NCBI GenBank assembly: GCA_016788885.1 | Contig: JAEURX010000038.1 | Span: forward strand, 1 to 64,000 | DNA from: Nitrospira sp. | GTDB taxonomy: Bacteria > Nitrospirota > Nitrospiria > Nitrospirales > Nitrospiraceae | Reading direction: 5' to 3' | DNA length: 64,000 nucleotides | Part shown: positions 1 through 7,659 of the stretch, piece by piece | Layout of the letters: each line of letters starts with the position of its first letter | Position numbering within the stretch: position 1 is the stretch's first letter | Program-made: the position numbers and the translations under genes | The notes under the pieces: generated by a model | Databases searched by the model: none | What the model was told of the DNA's origin: nothing | Seen by the model: the letters and a program-made list of their open reading frames with translations, nothing else

Positions 1-641
1 TCCATGTCTTTTCCTTGATAGATCGTCTCCAGCACCTTGGGAGTCGCCTTCAAGACCCAGACGTTCTTGTCGATCTCCTGTTCCGGCATATACGCTTCTT
101 TAATTTTGCGCTTATACTTGAACTGGATGCCGACATCGTCCTGCTTGATCTTCCCTGAGTTACCGATCTTGAGCCACTCGTTGTCGAATGGAGAATACAT
201 CGGCTTCATGAGATAGCGCAGCACTGGAAATGCGAGCGGGAATCCAATCAAAAACCCGATGGCATGAGTAAAGTTCGCAAAGAAGGTCCGGCGTTTGACG
301 CTGCGTTCCAACTCAGGAAACGGGACCAACACTTCGCCGGGCGTAACATGGATACGCTCTTCAAGGTGCGCGATTTCCACCTCATGGGTCGTCACATACT
401 CGTCGCGCTTAAAGGCAGGCAACGCCCCATACTCAGCCACCCCCAGCCGAAGCGCGACAGCGTCTTCGGTCACGGCCTGAACCTGCCCCATGGGCACCTG
501 GCGCTCCTGAGCATCTCCAGTCCCGCCCCCAACGACGATATGGCTGATTTCGTGGGAGAGCGGGTCCATGATGACCCGGCGGACTTCTCCGACTTCACCG
601 TCCGTACATCGAACTTTTGATTTGAGTTTCGGCTGCATCAT
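1..641 (-). CDS. PRC-barrel/Rieske-type iron-sulfur protein, 3' part outside window
   Basis: The frame opens with two ATG codons at 641 and 638 and stays open for 213 codons to the left edge, so the 3' end is missing. Residues about 5-80 look like a PRC-barrel domain (KVRCTDGEVGEV, then HEISHIVVG). A membrane span follows at about 125-145 (HAIGFLIGFPLAFPVL). After it comes a segment resembling the start of a QcrA-type Rieske domain (GIQFKYKRKIKEAYMPEQ, NVWVLKAT). The 2Fe-2S motifs would lie beyond the edge and cannot be checked. The expected role is quinol oxidation in a complex III-like assembly. The gene starts 2 bases after the stop of the upstream cytochrome c gene, so they are cotranscribed. 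A cytochrome b gene would be expected next. The Rieske call is inference from the segment and the context. Confidence 0.7.
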   Translation of the reverse strand, partial: MMQPKLKSKVRCTDGEVGEVRRVIMDPLSHEISHIVVGGGTGDAQERQVPMGQVQAVTEDAVALRLGVAEYGALPAFKRDEYVTTHEVEIAHLEERIHVTPGEVLVPFPELERSVKRRTFFANFTHAIGFLIGFPLAFPVLRYLMKPMYSPFDNEWLKIGNSGKIKQDDVGIQFKYKRKIKEAYMPEQEIDKNVWVLKATPKVLETIYQGKDM

Positions 642-643
642 AC

Positions 644-1450
644 TCACTTCATCTTGATCGGCTTCGGAGTGTTGACCGAAGCGTTCTTGTATCCAGCCAA
701 CCACGCCGCCAAGGCATCGACGTCTTTCGGCTCCATCAGATCCTTATACTTGTCCGGCATCTTGCCCTTCTCGTACTCCTGCTCGAAACCTTCCGCCTTG
801 TAGCTCTTGGGATCGAGAATCTTTTTGGCAATCTCGGCAGCGGAGAGCAAATTGCCGATATTATCGAGCTCCGGACCACGCTTTTTCCCGCCTTCACCGT
901 TGAGCTTGTGGCAGTTGTAGCACTCCTGAAGCTGCCACTGCTCTTCACCCAGCTTGGCAACGTCCCCACTCGCAGCTCCAGTGGTAGCCGTCGGTGCAGC
1001 CTCGCCACCGGCCTTCTGATCGGCCGGCGCCTGAGCGGCACCCAACGCCTGCAGGCGTGCGGTGAGCTCTTTCGCTTTCTCGTCGAGAGCCTTGGCACGC
1101 TGCATCAGCACTTCGACCTTGCCGGCCTCGTAGTGCTCACGCTTCGGCTTGAGGATCTTTTCAATCTTGCCCTTCTCGTCTTCAGGATCATACTGCGGCC
1201 ACATGGAGGCGCCGGCGATATAGACGACAGAGAGAATGGCGTAAAACACGAGCAACGCCCCGACTGCCTTTACTCCACCAAATGGCTTCAGCGTCGGGAA
1301 ATCAAGAATCATAAAGACAGCGGCGCCGAGCATGGCATACCCGAAAAACAGCGCCTGAAAGACGAACGGAAACCCCAGCGCATTGGTGGCGCCGAACAGG
1401 ATTCCGCCGACGACGACTCCCACTACCAACTTTTTAATAATATTTCCCAT
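644..1450 (-). CDS. membrane-anchored monohaem c-type cytochrome (268 aa)
   Basis: The protein has three hydrophobic segments in its first 85 residues, a charged and probably coiled region at about 90-140, an Ala/Pro/Thr-rich linker to about 165, and a C-terminal cytochrome c domain. The single haem site is CYNCH at residues 177-181, and KGKMPDKY at about 228-235 offers a distal methionine ligand. It probably carries electrons on the periplasmic side between a quinol-oxidising complex and the bd-like oxidase encoded just upstream. ATG at 1450 has GAGGG about 6 bases ahead of it. It ends 2 bases before the Rieske-type gene. The family assignment is firm; the exact partner is inferred from the operon. 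Confidence 0.85.
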   Translation of the reverse strand: MGNIIKKLVVGVVVGGILFGATNALGFPFVFQALFFGYAMLGAAVFMILDFPTLKPFGGVKAVGALLVFYAILSVVYIAGASMWPQYDPEDEKGKIEKILKPKREHYEAGKVEVLMQRAKALDEKAKELTARLQALGAAQAPADQKAGGEAAPTATTGAASGDVAKLGEEQWQLQECYNCHKLNGEGGKKRGPELDNIGNLLSAAEIAKKILDPKSYKAEGFEQEYEKGKMPDKYKDLMEPKDVDALAAWLAGYKNASVNTPKPIKMK

Positions 1451-1490
1451 GAATGCCCTCGTTTAGCGCCCTTCCAGTATGGTGACCGCC

Positions 1491-3194
1491 CTACTTGGCC
1501 CCAGCCGGAACCGGGCTCCCCTCGTGCGCATGGCCCTTCGAATCGGACGGACGCAAGGTCACGATAATCGCGAAACTAACCACTGCATAAAAAACAATCG
1601 TAATGCCGGTGATCCACCAGGCCGAATACGAGAGAGTCGGCGTGAAGGATTCGGCCGTGAAGTCCGGCAACAGGTTGTAGGTGTGGAAGTACTTCCGCAG
1701 AAGCGACCGCACCGCGCCCATGAGGCCCATGGTCCAGATGGCGCTAAACGCCAGGAAGACCAAGACAAATTGAGAGGCGAAGTCGATCTTGCCCCAGACG
1801 ATCGTCCCCTGCGAGACGGCTCGATTGTAGATCACGTAGTTGACAACCGTCACAAAGACCAACGTGAACGCGGCTGAATTCTTCGCCGGCATCAAGGCGA
1901 GGAAGTTCCAGTCCGATGGCAACTCCAACTCAGCCACCAACTTGGCCCCCGTCGGCACAAATCCATGCGGCGTCATCCAGATCGCGTTGCCCACGACCAC
2001 CATCAAGAATCCGATCTTGATCACCGTGCTGGAGGAGACCGTCAACGGAATAAATCGGCCAAGGACAGCCGGTGCAAGTAACAGCGGCAACAGGAAGGCT
2101 AACGACGTCGCGTCCGGCACTGGATAGTCGGTCAACACCTTGGTCATGACAATCGGCAACAACACCATGACGATGGGCGCAACCACGGTCATACGGACCC
2201 GCTCCACGCCTTCGATGCGCTTCATACTCAGCCAGATGTAATAATTACTGGCCAGGAAGATCAGACCGATCATCGCCCCCTGCATTTCAAAGAACATCGA
2301 CAGCTGGTCAGCCATCATGTAGGGACAGATGGACGCGTCGTAGTCACACAATTCATACGCCAGCAAGTAGCCCATGAACGGCAGGAACAACAAGGCGCCG
2401 ACACCGATCATGTTGCCGACAAAACCCATCCAATCGTAATAGGCCCGATCCTCTTCCTTCTTTGACCCCATGAACATGTACGCGGCAATGAGACCGGCGA
2501 CGAAACCACCGAACGTCACGTTACCAACGAGACGGTGTAGGTTGAGAGGCATCCAGCTGTAATTGAAGACCTTGTCCCAGAGGGACGCGGTCGCCAGAAA
2601 CTCCGCCGGAGAGATACCCTCAGCCCGCACAGGAGTGTTCATAAAGGAGGTTGGAGCGTCGATCACAAATAGGGTGATCGAGCCGATGAGATTGAGCAGC
2701 ACACCCAAGGCGATGTGACGCGCCTTTTTCTCACCCTTCCAGGCGTCCCACGTATAAAAATACATGTAGAGAACGATCGTTTCACCGATGAACAACAGCG
2801 GATACACCACCGCAAAGATGAGGAAGAAGTGATTGATGAGCCAGGTCGTAAACTGCGGATAGGTCGCAAGCAGCACGAAAATGAACAGGCCACCGGTCAA
2901 CGCGGTCATACTATAGAGGATGACCGTCACCTTCGTGACTTCCTTCGCCAGTCGATCGTAGCGAGGATCCTGCTTGCGATAACCCAGCCATTCCGAAATC
3001 ACCACGAAAATCGGGGCCCCCAGAATGAATCCTGCAAAGAGAATGTGGAGCTGAGCGACGATCCATACCGCCGTGCGATTCCCCGTATAGGGGAATTCCA
3101 CAGGGGGCGCACTGGGAGCCTGGGCATAGGCCACTCCTCCCAATACCGCCACTAGCGCGAACATAACCAATAAACAGCGCTGCCAGATTTTCAT
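1491..3194 (-). CDS. cytochrome bd-like oxidase subunit I homologue (567 aa)
   Basis: This is a large polytopic membrane protein related to the CydA family of quinol oxidases. It begins with a signal-like segment (residues 1-24, ending VAYAQA). The conserved-looking polar residues in membrane segments are H50 (AQLHILFAG), E138 (FIGETIVLY) and H220 (NLHRLVGN), at places comparable to the haem-ligating histidines and proton-channel glutamate of CydA. The long C-terminal part adds further spans (to about residue 545) not seen in ordinary CydA. No CydB gene is adjacent. Instead it is flanked by two cytochrome c genes and a Rieske-type gene, which suggests a composite complex. Nitrospira genomes are known to encode such divergent bd-like proteins in place of ordinary terminal oxidases. 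Whether this paralogue reduces oxygen or serves another role cannot be decided from sequence. Confidence 0.8.
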   Translation of the reverse strand: MKIWQRCLLVMFALVAVLGGVAYAQAPSAPPVEFPYTGNRTAVWIVAQLHILFAGFILGAPIFVVISEWLGYRKQDPRYDRLAKEVTKVTVILYSMTALTGGLFIFVLLATYPQFTTWLINHFFLIFAVVYPLLFIGETIVLYMYFYTWDAWKGEKKARHIALGVLLNLIGSITLFVIDAPTSFMNTPVRAEGISPAEFLATASLWDKVFNYSWMPLNLHRLVGNVTFGGFVAGLIAAYMFMGSKKEEDRAYYDWMGFVGNMIGVGALLFLPFMGYLLAYELCDYDASICPYMMADQLSMFFEMQGAMIGLIFLASNYYIWLSMKRIEGVERVRMTVVAPIVMVLLPIVMTKVLTDYPVPDATSLAFLLPLLLAPAVLGRFIPLTVSSSTVIKIGFLMVVVGNAIWMTPHGFVPTGAKLVAELELPSDWNFLALMPAKNSAAFTLVFVTVVNYVIYNRAVSQGTIVWGKIDFASQFVLVFLAFSAIWTMGLMGAVRSLLRKYFHTYNLLPDFTAESFTPTLSYSAWWITGITIVFYAVVSFAIIVTLRPSDSKGHAHEGSPVPAGAK

Positions 3195-3261
3195 GATGTC
3201 TCGCCGCTCCTCCTCATTCCAACCGATTGACCCGTGACTCGAACTACAAAGCAGGCGATCG

Positions 3262-3768
3262 TTACTTCACCTGATCCGCAGGCACCCAATCCTTCTTGTT
3301 GGCATCCCAGCCCTTGCCGGCCAAGCCGAAGGACCGCTCGAACGCCAGGATCTTCCATCGATCTTCTTCGGACAACTTGCTCTTCCACGGCTTCATCTTC
3401 GTGTTTGGCACACCTTCGGAAATGCGCCAGAACCAGACAGAGTCCGAATACATCTTCATGCGATCGCCATTGCGGAAGTCTCGCGCACCGGCCTTGACCG
3501 GCTTACCATCCTTGCCATGGCAGCTGGCGCAGTTGACATCAGGATTCTTCCCGCCGATGTATAACTCCTTCCCCTCTTCCAACACCTTCGGATCCGTCCA
3601 CCAACCGGCAGGCATGTGCTTGTCGGCATATTCCGCGGGAGCAGGGGGTGGCGGAACAACCGGGCCCTCGCCGCCGCCTTCACCGCCACCGCCGCAACCA
3701 ACCACACCGAACCCGAATCCGAGAATGCCGACCATCAGCGCCAATCTCTTCATGCCTGCCTGTTTCAT
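3262..3768 (-). CDS. lipoprotein monohaem cytochrome c (168 aa)
   Basis: The first gene of the respiratory cluster encodes a small exported cytochrome. The signal peptide ends in a lipobox (FGVVGC, Cys 25), followed by a Gly-rich and Pro-rich tether, so the mature protein should be lipid-anchored. The haem site is CASCH at residues 80-84, and PNTKMKPW (Met 125) is a likely sixth ligand. I chose ATG 3768 over the longer open frame because GGGAG lies 7 bases upstream and the signal peptide then starts correctly. It lies 67 bases before the bd-like gene. The likely role is electron transfer to or from the bd-like complex. Confidence 0.85.
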   Translation of the reverse strand: MKQAGMKRLALMVGILGFGFGVVGCGGGGEGGGEGPVVPPPPAPAEYADKHMPAGWWTDPKVLEEGKELYIGGKNPDVNCASCHGKDGKPVKAGARDFRNGDRMKMYSDSVWFWRISEGVPNTKMKPWKSKLSEEDRWKILAFERSFGLAGKGWDANKKDWVPADQVK

Positions 3769-3836
3769 AAAAGAACTCCCGCTCCTTTCTTCATGCCTGC
3801 ACTCATTCAAGCGCGGACACCCATTACCATCGACAG

Positions 3837-3887
3837 AAAAAAAAGACGCTTCCCTGAGGCGCACGTCGCAGCCTCAGCAAAAGCGTC
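3837..3887 (-). terminator. strong intrinsic terminator
   Basis: Read on the minus strand, GACGCTT at 3887-3881 pairs with AAGCGTC at 3851-3845. An inner stem pairs CTGAGG with CCTCAG. Eight consecutive T residues follow (3844-3837). It lies after the small membrane protein gene ending at 3980 and before the cytochrome cluster starting at 3768, so it separates the two transcripts. Confidence 0.85.
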
Positions 3888-3979
3888 AAGACTCACAATA
3901 CAACGAGGTCACGTTTGGACTTCCCCGCCTACTTCCTGCTATTCGATCCGGCGAGGAACAATGCCCCACGGACCGTGCC

Positions 3980-4513
3980 CTATTTCTGCCGCTTGCCCTG
4001 TCCCTTCCTTCGCCGTTGCTCGTCACGCATCCGCTTGCGGGAGATCTTTAGCCCAATCCATCCCACAATAGCAACAGCCGCAACCCCGAGCCCATACAAC
4101 AACCACTGCGGAGGACCGAGATCGCGTTCGCACCCACTCCCGAAATCAACCCGAAGCTTTCGTTCGGTCTCCAGATCGTTCGGATCGAACTGGATCTTGA
4201 GATTTCTCTGCTCCCCGCCGGCCTCTACGAGCAGCGGGTCGCCGACATTGTCGTTATGAAGGTGCAGGGTGACTTTATAGTACCCATCACCATCGGTCTC
4301 CACGGTCTGACCCACCGTGATTCGGGTGTCCTTCACCAGCACTTCGCTTTTAGTGCTGGGGCGACCGTCTTTCCCGCAGACAAACCCCTCGACCGTAAAC
4401 CGATGGTCGGCCGCGTGGCTCGCAAACAATACAGACGGTACGAGCAGCGCGCCGATCAACACCCAACAGGCCTGCCGGACGGAATGACTGCCAATTCGCT
4501 TCCGTCCTTGCAT
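3980..4513 (-). CDS. exported Ig-like/carboxypeptidase-regulatory-like domain protein with C-terminal anchor (177 aa)
   Basis: The function is not recognised. The protein has a signal peptide (VLIGALLVPSVLFASHA), a single beta-sandwich-like domain at about 45-125 (FTVEGFVCGKDGRP, TDGDGYYKVTLH) and one C-terminal membrane helix (LLYGLGVAAVAIVGWIGL) followed by a basic tail. The domain therefore faces the periplasm, held by the C-terminal helix. The start at ATG 4513 fits the promoter at 4621-4649; longer starts would overlap or precede that promoter. It has its own promoter and a strong terminator, so it is monocistronic although it sits directly in front of the cytochrome cluster. A role in assembly of that cluster is only a guess. 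Confidence 0.6.
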   Translation of the reverse strand: MQGRKRIGSHSVRQACWVLIGALLVPSVLFASHAADHRFTVEGFVCGKDGRPSTKSEVLVKDTRITVGQTVETDGDGYYKVTLHLHNDNVGDPLLVEAGGEQRNLKIQFDPNDLETERKLRVDFGSGCERDLGPPQWLLYGLGVAAVAIVGWIGLKISRKRMRDEQRRRKGQGKRQK

Positions 4514-4619
4514 CTGAAGAACCCGTGTCGGACTCGTGATTGGCCTCACCCACACCTCGAAACACGCTATGCTCCGAGAGGCCTCCTCGACACGAACTCG
4601 CGCCAATTTTGAGGCCGAC

Positions 4620-4649
4620 TCTTCTAGCATAGCCCCCCCTCTTTGTCAA
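4620..4649 (-). promoter_or_regulatory. sigma70-type promoter for the 177-aa membrane protein gene
   Basis: On the minus strand a perfect TTGACA (4649-4644) is followed by a 17-base spacer containing seven G residues and then TAGAAG (4626-4621). Transcription would start near 4614, about 100 bases before the ATG at 4513. Confidence 0.6.
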
Positions 4650-4741
4650 CAAATGGATGGAGTCAAACGGATGGAGAAACGATGGAAGAAGCGAACAAAT
4701 CCGATCACGGCAGGCTGGAAAAATCGTGAATCGAGCGGAGC

Positions 4742-4782
4742 AAAAATCAACGGCGGCGCGTGAAGAAATTTTCTTCTGCGCC
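4742..4782 (-). terminator. probable intrinsic terminator after the hpnH unit
   Basis: On the minus strand GGCGC (4782-4778) pairs with GCGCC (4759-4755) around an inner AGAAGA/TCTTC helix. A T-rich stretch (TTGATTTTTG) follows. It lies just downstream of the gene ending at 4796. Confidence 0.6.
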
Positions 4783-4795
4783 ACTCGGTCGACGG

Positions 4796-5185
4796 CTACA
4801 AATGACCCCGTGCCTTGGCATCAGCAGCGGCGCGATCCACTTCCTGGCGTCGCTCTGAATCTTTCTTCGCCATCCACGCCTCCCAAGACTTTCCGGTCGC
4901 CGTGTCTTCACCGGTGAACGCCAGGGCAGCGATCTCGGAATACGGAATGGTCATCGTCCCGCTACTGGTCGCGGGGAACAGCTCGATCGTCGGCTGGGCG
5001 CCCGTCGCTGTGCGATTGAACAGATACCCCGTCACGTGATCGCCTGACCTCAACTCAACGGTGATATCCCCCCGGTAGTCGAAGGCCAGCTCGATTGCTT
5101 CGCCCAATTCGGCCTGAGTCGCAGGCCGGAAGACTCGCCCTTCCAAACTTCCGCCTTCCGGCGCGTGGTATTTTGCGTCAGTCAT
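4796..5185 (-). CDS. small hypothetical beta-rich protein downstream of hpnH (129 aa)
   Basis: The protein is not recognised. It is soluble and has no signal peptide. Its central part (FDYRGDITVELRSGDHVTGY, then TIPYSEIAALAFTGED) has the alternating pattern of a small beta-barrel, reminiscent of Sm-like folds. The last 35 residues are charged and helical (KDSERRQEVDRAAADAK). It lies 107 bases downstream of hpnH on the same strand and is followed by a terminator, so it is the last gene of that unit. The start at ATG 5185 was preferred to the GTG at 5200; neither has a strong Shine-Dalgarno sequence. A link to hopanoid synthesis is inferred only from position. Confidence 0.6.
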   Translation of the reverse strand: MTDAKYHAPEGGSLEGRVFRPATQAELGEAIELAFDYRGDITVELRSGDHVTGYLFNRTATGAQPTIELFPATSSGTMTIPYSEIAALAFTGEDTATGKSWEAWMAKKDSERRQEVDRAAADAKARGHL

Positions 5186-5233
5186 CGTGGTTTCACTCAC
5201 TGCAAGCCATGTTATGTGATGATGGGGGAAGCG

Positions 5234-5255
5234 TTCGGCCGGCCGAGCGGCCGAA
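5234..5255. repeat. perfect 8-bp inverted repeat between hpnH and the small downstream gene
   Basis: TTCGGCCG at 5234-5241 is complementary to CGGCCGAA at 5248-5255, with a 6-base loop. No T tract follows on the minus strand, so it may be an mRNA-stabilising or partial termination hairpin rather than a full terminator. Confidence 0.5.
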
Positions 5256-5292
5256 ACACTTCTCCGTGACTGTGATTGGGGCCACCGCTCGG

Positions 5293-6309
5293 TTATCGCG
5301 CGTTGGGCAACAACGTTATCTTGACGGTTTTCGTGAAGCCGGACAAGGAACCGAAGGTGTCCTCCACCGCTGAGGCTTCATATCCGCAATGCACCATGCA
5401 GTCCGCGCATTTTTCATTTCGGCCGGTGCCATAAGCATCCCAATCGGTTTTTTCCATCAGCTCCCGAAAGCTTGAGGCATACCCCTCCTGCAGCAAATAA
5501 CAGGGCCGCTGCCAACCGAAGACGTTGTAGGTGGGATTCCCCCAGGGCGTGCATTGGTATTGGCGCCGTCCCATGAGGAACTCCAGGAAGAGCGGGGACT
5601 GATTGAACTGCCAGTCGCGCTTTCGATTGCTCAGAATCTTCGAGAACAGCTCGGTCGTCCGGCTCCGCTTCAGGAAATGCTGCTGATCCGGGGCCTTCTG
5701 GTAGCTGTAGCCCGGCGAGATCATCATGCCTTCGACGCCCAGTCCCATCATTTCATCAAAGAACTTCCGGACGCGCTCCGGGTTGGCGTCGTCGAACAAC
5801 GTGGTATTGGTCGTAACGCGATGCCCGCGCTTGAGCGCCGCCTTGATGGCCTTTACCGCCACATCGTAGACACCGTCACGGCACACCGCTAAATCATGCT
5901 CGTCGCGTAAACCGTCCATATGTACGCTGAAGGTCAGAAACTTCGACGCCGGATACTCGTCGAGCTTCCGCTCCATCAAGATCGCATTCGTGCAGAGATA
6001 CACGTACTTCTTACGCTCCACGAGACCGCGCACGATCTCGGGCATTTCCGGATGGATCAGCGGTTCACCGCCGGGAATACTGATGATGGGGGCGTCACAT
6101 TCATCAGCTGCAGCCCAGCATTGCGCCGGCGTCAACCGCTTATCCAGCACATGATCCGGATATTGAATCTTTCCGCACCCCGCACAGGCGAGATTGCAGC
6201 GAAACAAGGGCTCGAGCATCAACACGAGCGGATACCGTTTGACCCCCCGCAGCTTCTGGGTCAACACGTACTTGGTCACTGTATACATCTGGGAGACTGG
6301 AACAGCCAT
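5293..6309 (-). CDS. hpnH: adenosyl-hopene transferase HpnH (radical SAM)
   Basis: HpnH is the radical SAM enzyme that joins a 5'-deoxyadenosyl group to diploptene to make adenosylhopane, the first step toward extended C35 hopanoids. The 338-residue length is usual for the family. The cluster-binding motif CX3CX2C is at C38, C42 and C45 (RCNLACAGCG), and the characteristic HpnH segment ISPGYSYQKAPDQQHFL is present. Further cysteines lie near the C-terminus (CADCMVHCGYE). ATG 6309 has AGGAGAACGGG directly ahead. The product would be processed by HpnG, encoded at 34101-34856 beside squalene-hopene cyclase. It acts at the cytoplasmic face of the membrane. Confidence 0.92.
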   Translation of the reverse strand: MAVPVSQMYTVTKYVLTQKLRGVKRYPLVLMLEPLFRCNLACAGCGKIQYPDHVLDKRLTPAQCWAAADECDAPIISIPGGEPLIHPEMPEIVRGLVERKKYVYLCTNAILMERKLDEYPASKFLTFSVHMDGLRDEHDLAVCRDGVYDVAVKAIKAALKRGHRVTTNTTLFDDANPERVRKFFDEMMGLGVEGMMISPGYSYQKAPDQQHFLKRSRTTELFSKILSNRKRDWQFNQSPLFLEFLMGRRQYQCTPWGNPTYNVFGWQRPCYLLQEGYASSFRELMEKTDWDAYGTGRNEKCADCMVHCGYEASAVEDTFGSLSGFTKTVKITLLPNAR

Positions 6310-6417
6310 CCCGTTCTCCTATTCTGATAAATGTGAATGTGAGTAACGACTGAGACTTCCGGCCTTCTAGCAGAGGAATCGCGCGGATTCTACCACCGCG
6401 ATTGAAAAATCGTCAAT

Positions 6418-7644
6418 TTAGGTTGTCGAGACAACCTGGCGAATCCGCGTCCGGTAGTCGAGGAAAAACGCCATGAAGACGCCAATAACGAGCGCCAGCA
6501 CCCCAGCCACCGCCACATTGAGCAAGACGCGCGGGCGAGTCCGTTTATCGGCAGGGATTGCCGAATCCAATACTTGTACCGTCGGGGTATCTCTGGCTTC
6601 GGCAATCTTGGCCTGTTCATGCTGCGACGTCAGGAGAGTGAACAACGTTTCTTGAACCTTCACCTGGCGGAACAATCGCCCGAATTGCAGGGCCAAATCC
6701 GGCACCGCGACCATAGCCGGATGGAGTCGATCAGTCGACAAGAGGCCCTTCGCATCCTTCCCGGAACCCATCATAGCCAGCTGTTTCTTGAGTTCATCAA
6801 CATTGGAGCGAATTCTGGCGAGGTCAGGATTATCCGGCGACAGATATCCCCCCATGACTTGCATTTGGACTTCCTGTGCCGTGATCTGCCCTTGAATCAT
6901 CGCGGCAGCTTCGATCATCACCTTCGCTTGCGCCTCGACCGCAACCGTCTTGTTTTTGGCCTGAAAATCCCGCAGCGCCTCCTCAGCCTTCGCCATACTT
7001 TCCACCGTTTCACCCAGGCGCCGCTCGAGAAAGGCTCGATTTTGCCCTGCCTTGCTGACTGTAACTATGCGGTTCAGGCGATCGAGGTTCGCCACATAGA
7101 AATTCGCCATGTCCGCCGCAACTTGAGGGTCTTCATCTTCCACCGACACCTTGATGACCTTCTCCTTCGTCACGGTGATCCGCAGATGGTCCTCCAATTC
7201 CTTTCTCGTATCGACCATAGTCGACTCACGATATCGATTCATCAGATCGAATTTCTTGATCACTTCGTCGGCCATCAAACGGGATTTCAAAATTGAAACA
7301 AACACATCAGTTGGGGTGGTGGGAAGCCCTGGTAGGCCAAGACCAAGGTTTTGCGCCATACCGGCGGCACCCGGTGAAGTCAATAATGCCGCTAACGCAC
7401 CGCCTTCTTTAGACTCCAGCTGTGGCAAGACAGATGACGTTGATTCGTAGATTTTCGGGAGAAGAAGGCTGATGGCTAACGCGAGACTAGTCCCCACAAG
7501 AAAGAACGCGGCTATCATCGTTCGACGCGCAACTAGAACGTCCCAATAGTCAAACAATGTCACGGGATGATCTGCAGGGAGGTTCTCAGCCCGAGGGCGA
7601 GGAGGATCCAGGAGGGCGTGGGGACTATCCGAAGGCCAATCCAT
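6418..7644 (-). CDS. Wzz-type polysaccharide chain-length/export protein (408 aa)
   Basis: This is an inner-membrane polysaccharide co-polymerase. A short cytoplasmic N-terminus precedes TM1 at about 40-60 (MIAAFFLVGTSLALAISLLLP). A large periplasmic part with long coiled-coil helices (about 190-290) follows, then a proline-rich segment (SAIPADKRTRPR) and TM2 (VLLNVAVAGVLALVIGVFMAFFL). No kinase domain follows TM2, so it is a Wzz-like rather than full Wzc-like protein. It should set chain length together with the polymerase and contact the Wza-like exporter encoded 15 bases upstream. ATG 7644 was chosen over the TTG at 7650. Confidence 0.85.
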   Translation of the reverse strand: MDWPSDSPHALLDPPRPRAENLPADHPVTLFDYWDVLVARRTMIAAFFLVGTSLALAISLLLPKIYESTSSVLPQLESKEGGALAALLTSPGAAGMAQNLGLGLPGLPTTPTDVFVSILKSRLMADEVIKKFDLMNRYRESTMVDTRKELEDHLRITVTKEKVIKVSVEDEDPQVAADMANFYVANLDRLNRIVTVSKAGQNRAFLERRLGETVESMAKAEEALRDFQAKNKTVAVEAQAKVMIEAAAMIQGQITAQEVQMQVMGGYLSPDNPDLARIRSNVDELKKQLAMMGSGKDAKGLLSTDRLHPAMVAVPDLALQFGRLFRQVKVQETLFTLLTSQHEQAKIAEARDTPTVQVLDSAIPADKRTRPRVLLNVAVAGVLALVIGVFMAFFLDYRTRIRQVVSTT

Positions 7645-7659
7645 AGGCAATCCGATCGA

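Noticed and set aside
264-620. 118-codon plus-strand frame at the left end
   Set aside because: The minus-strand PRC-barrel/Rieske frame covers this region with better protein features and operon spacing.
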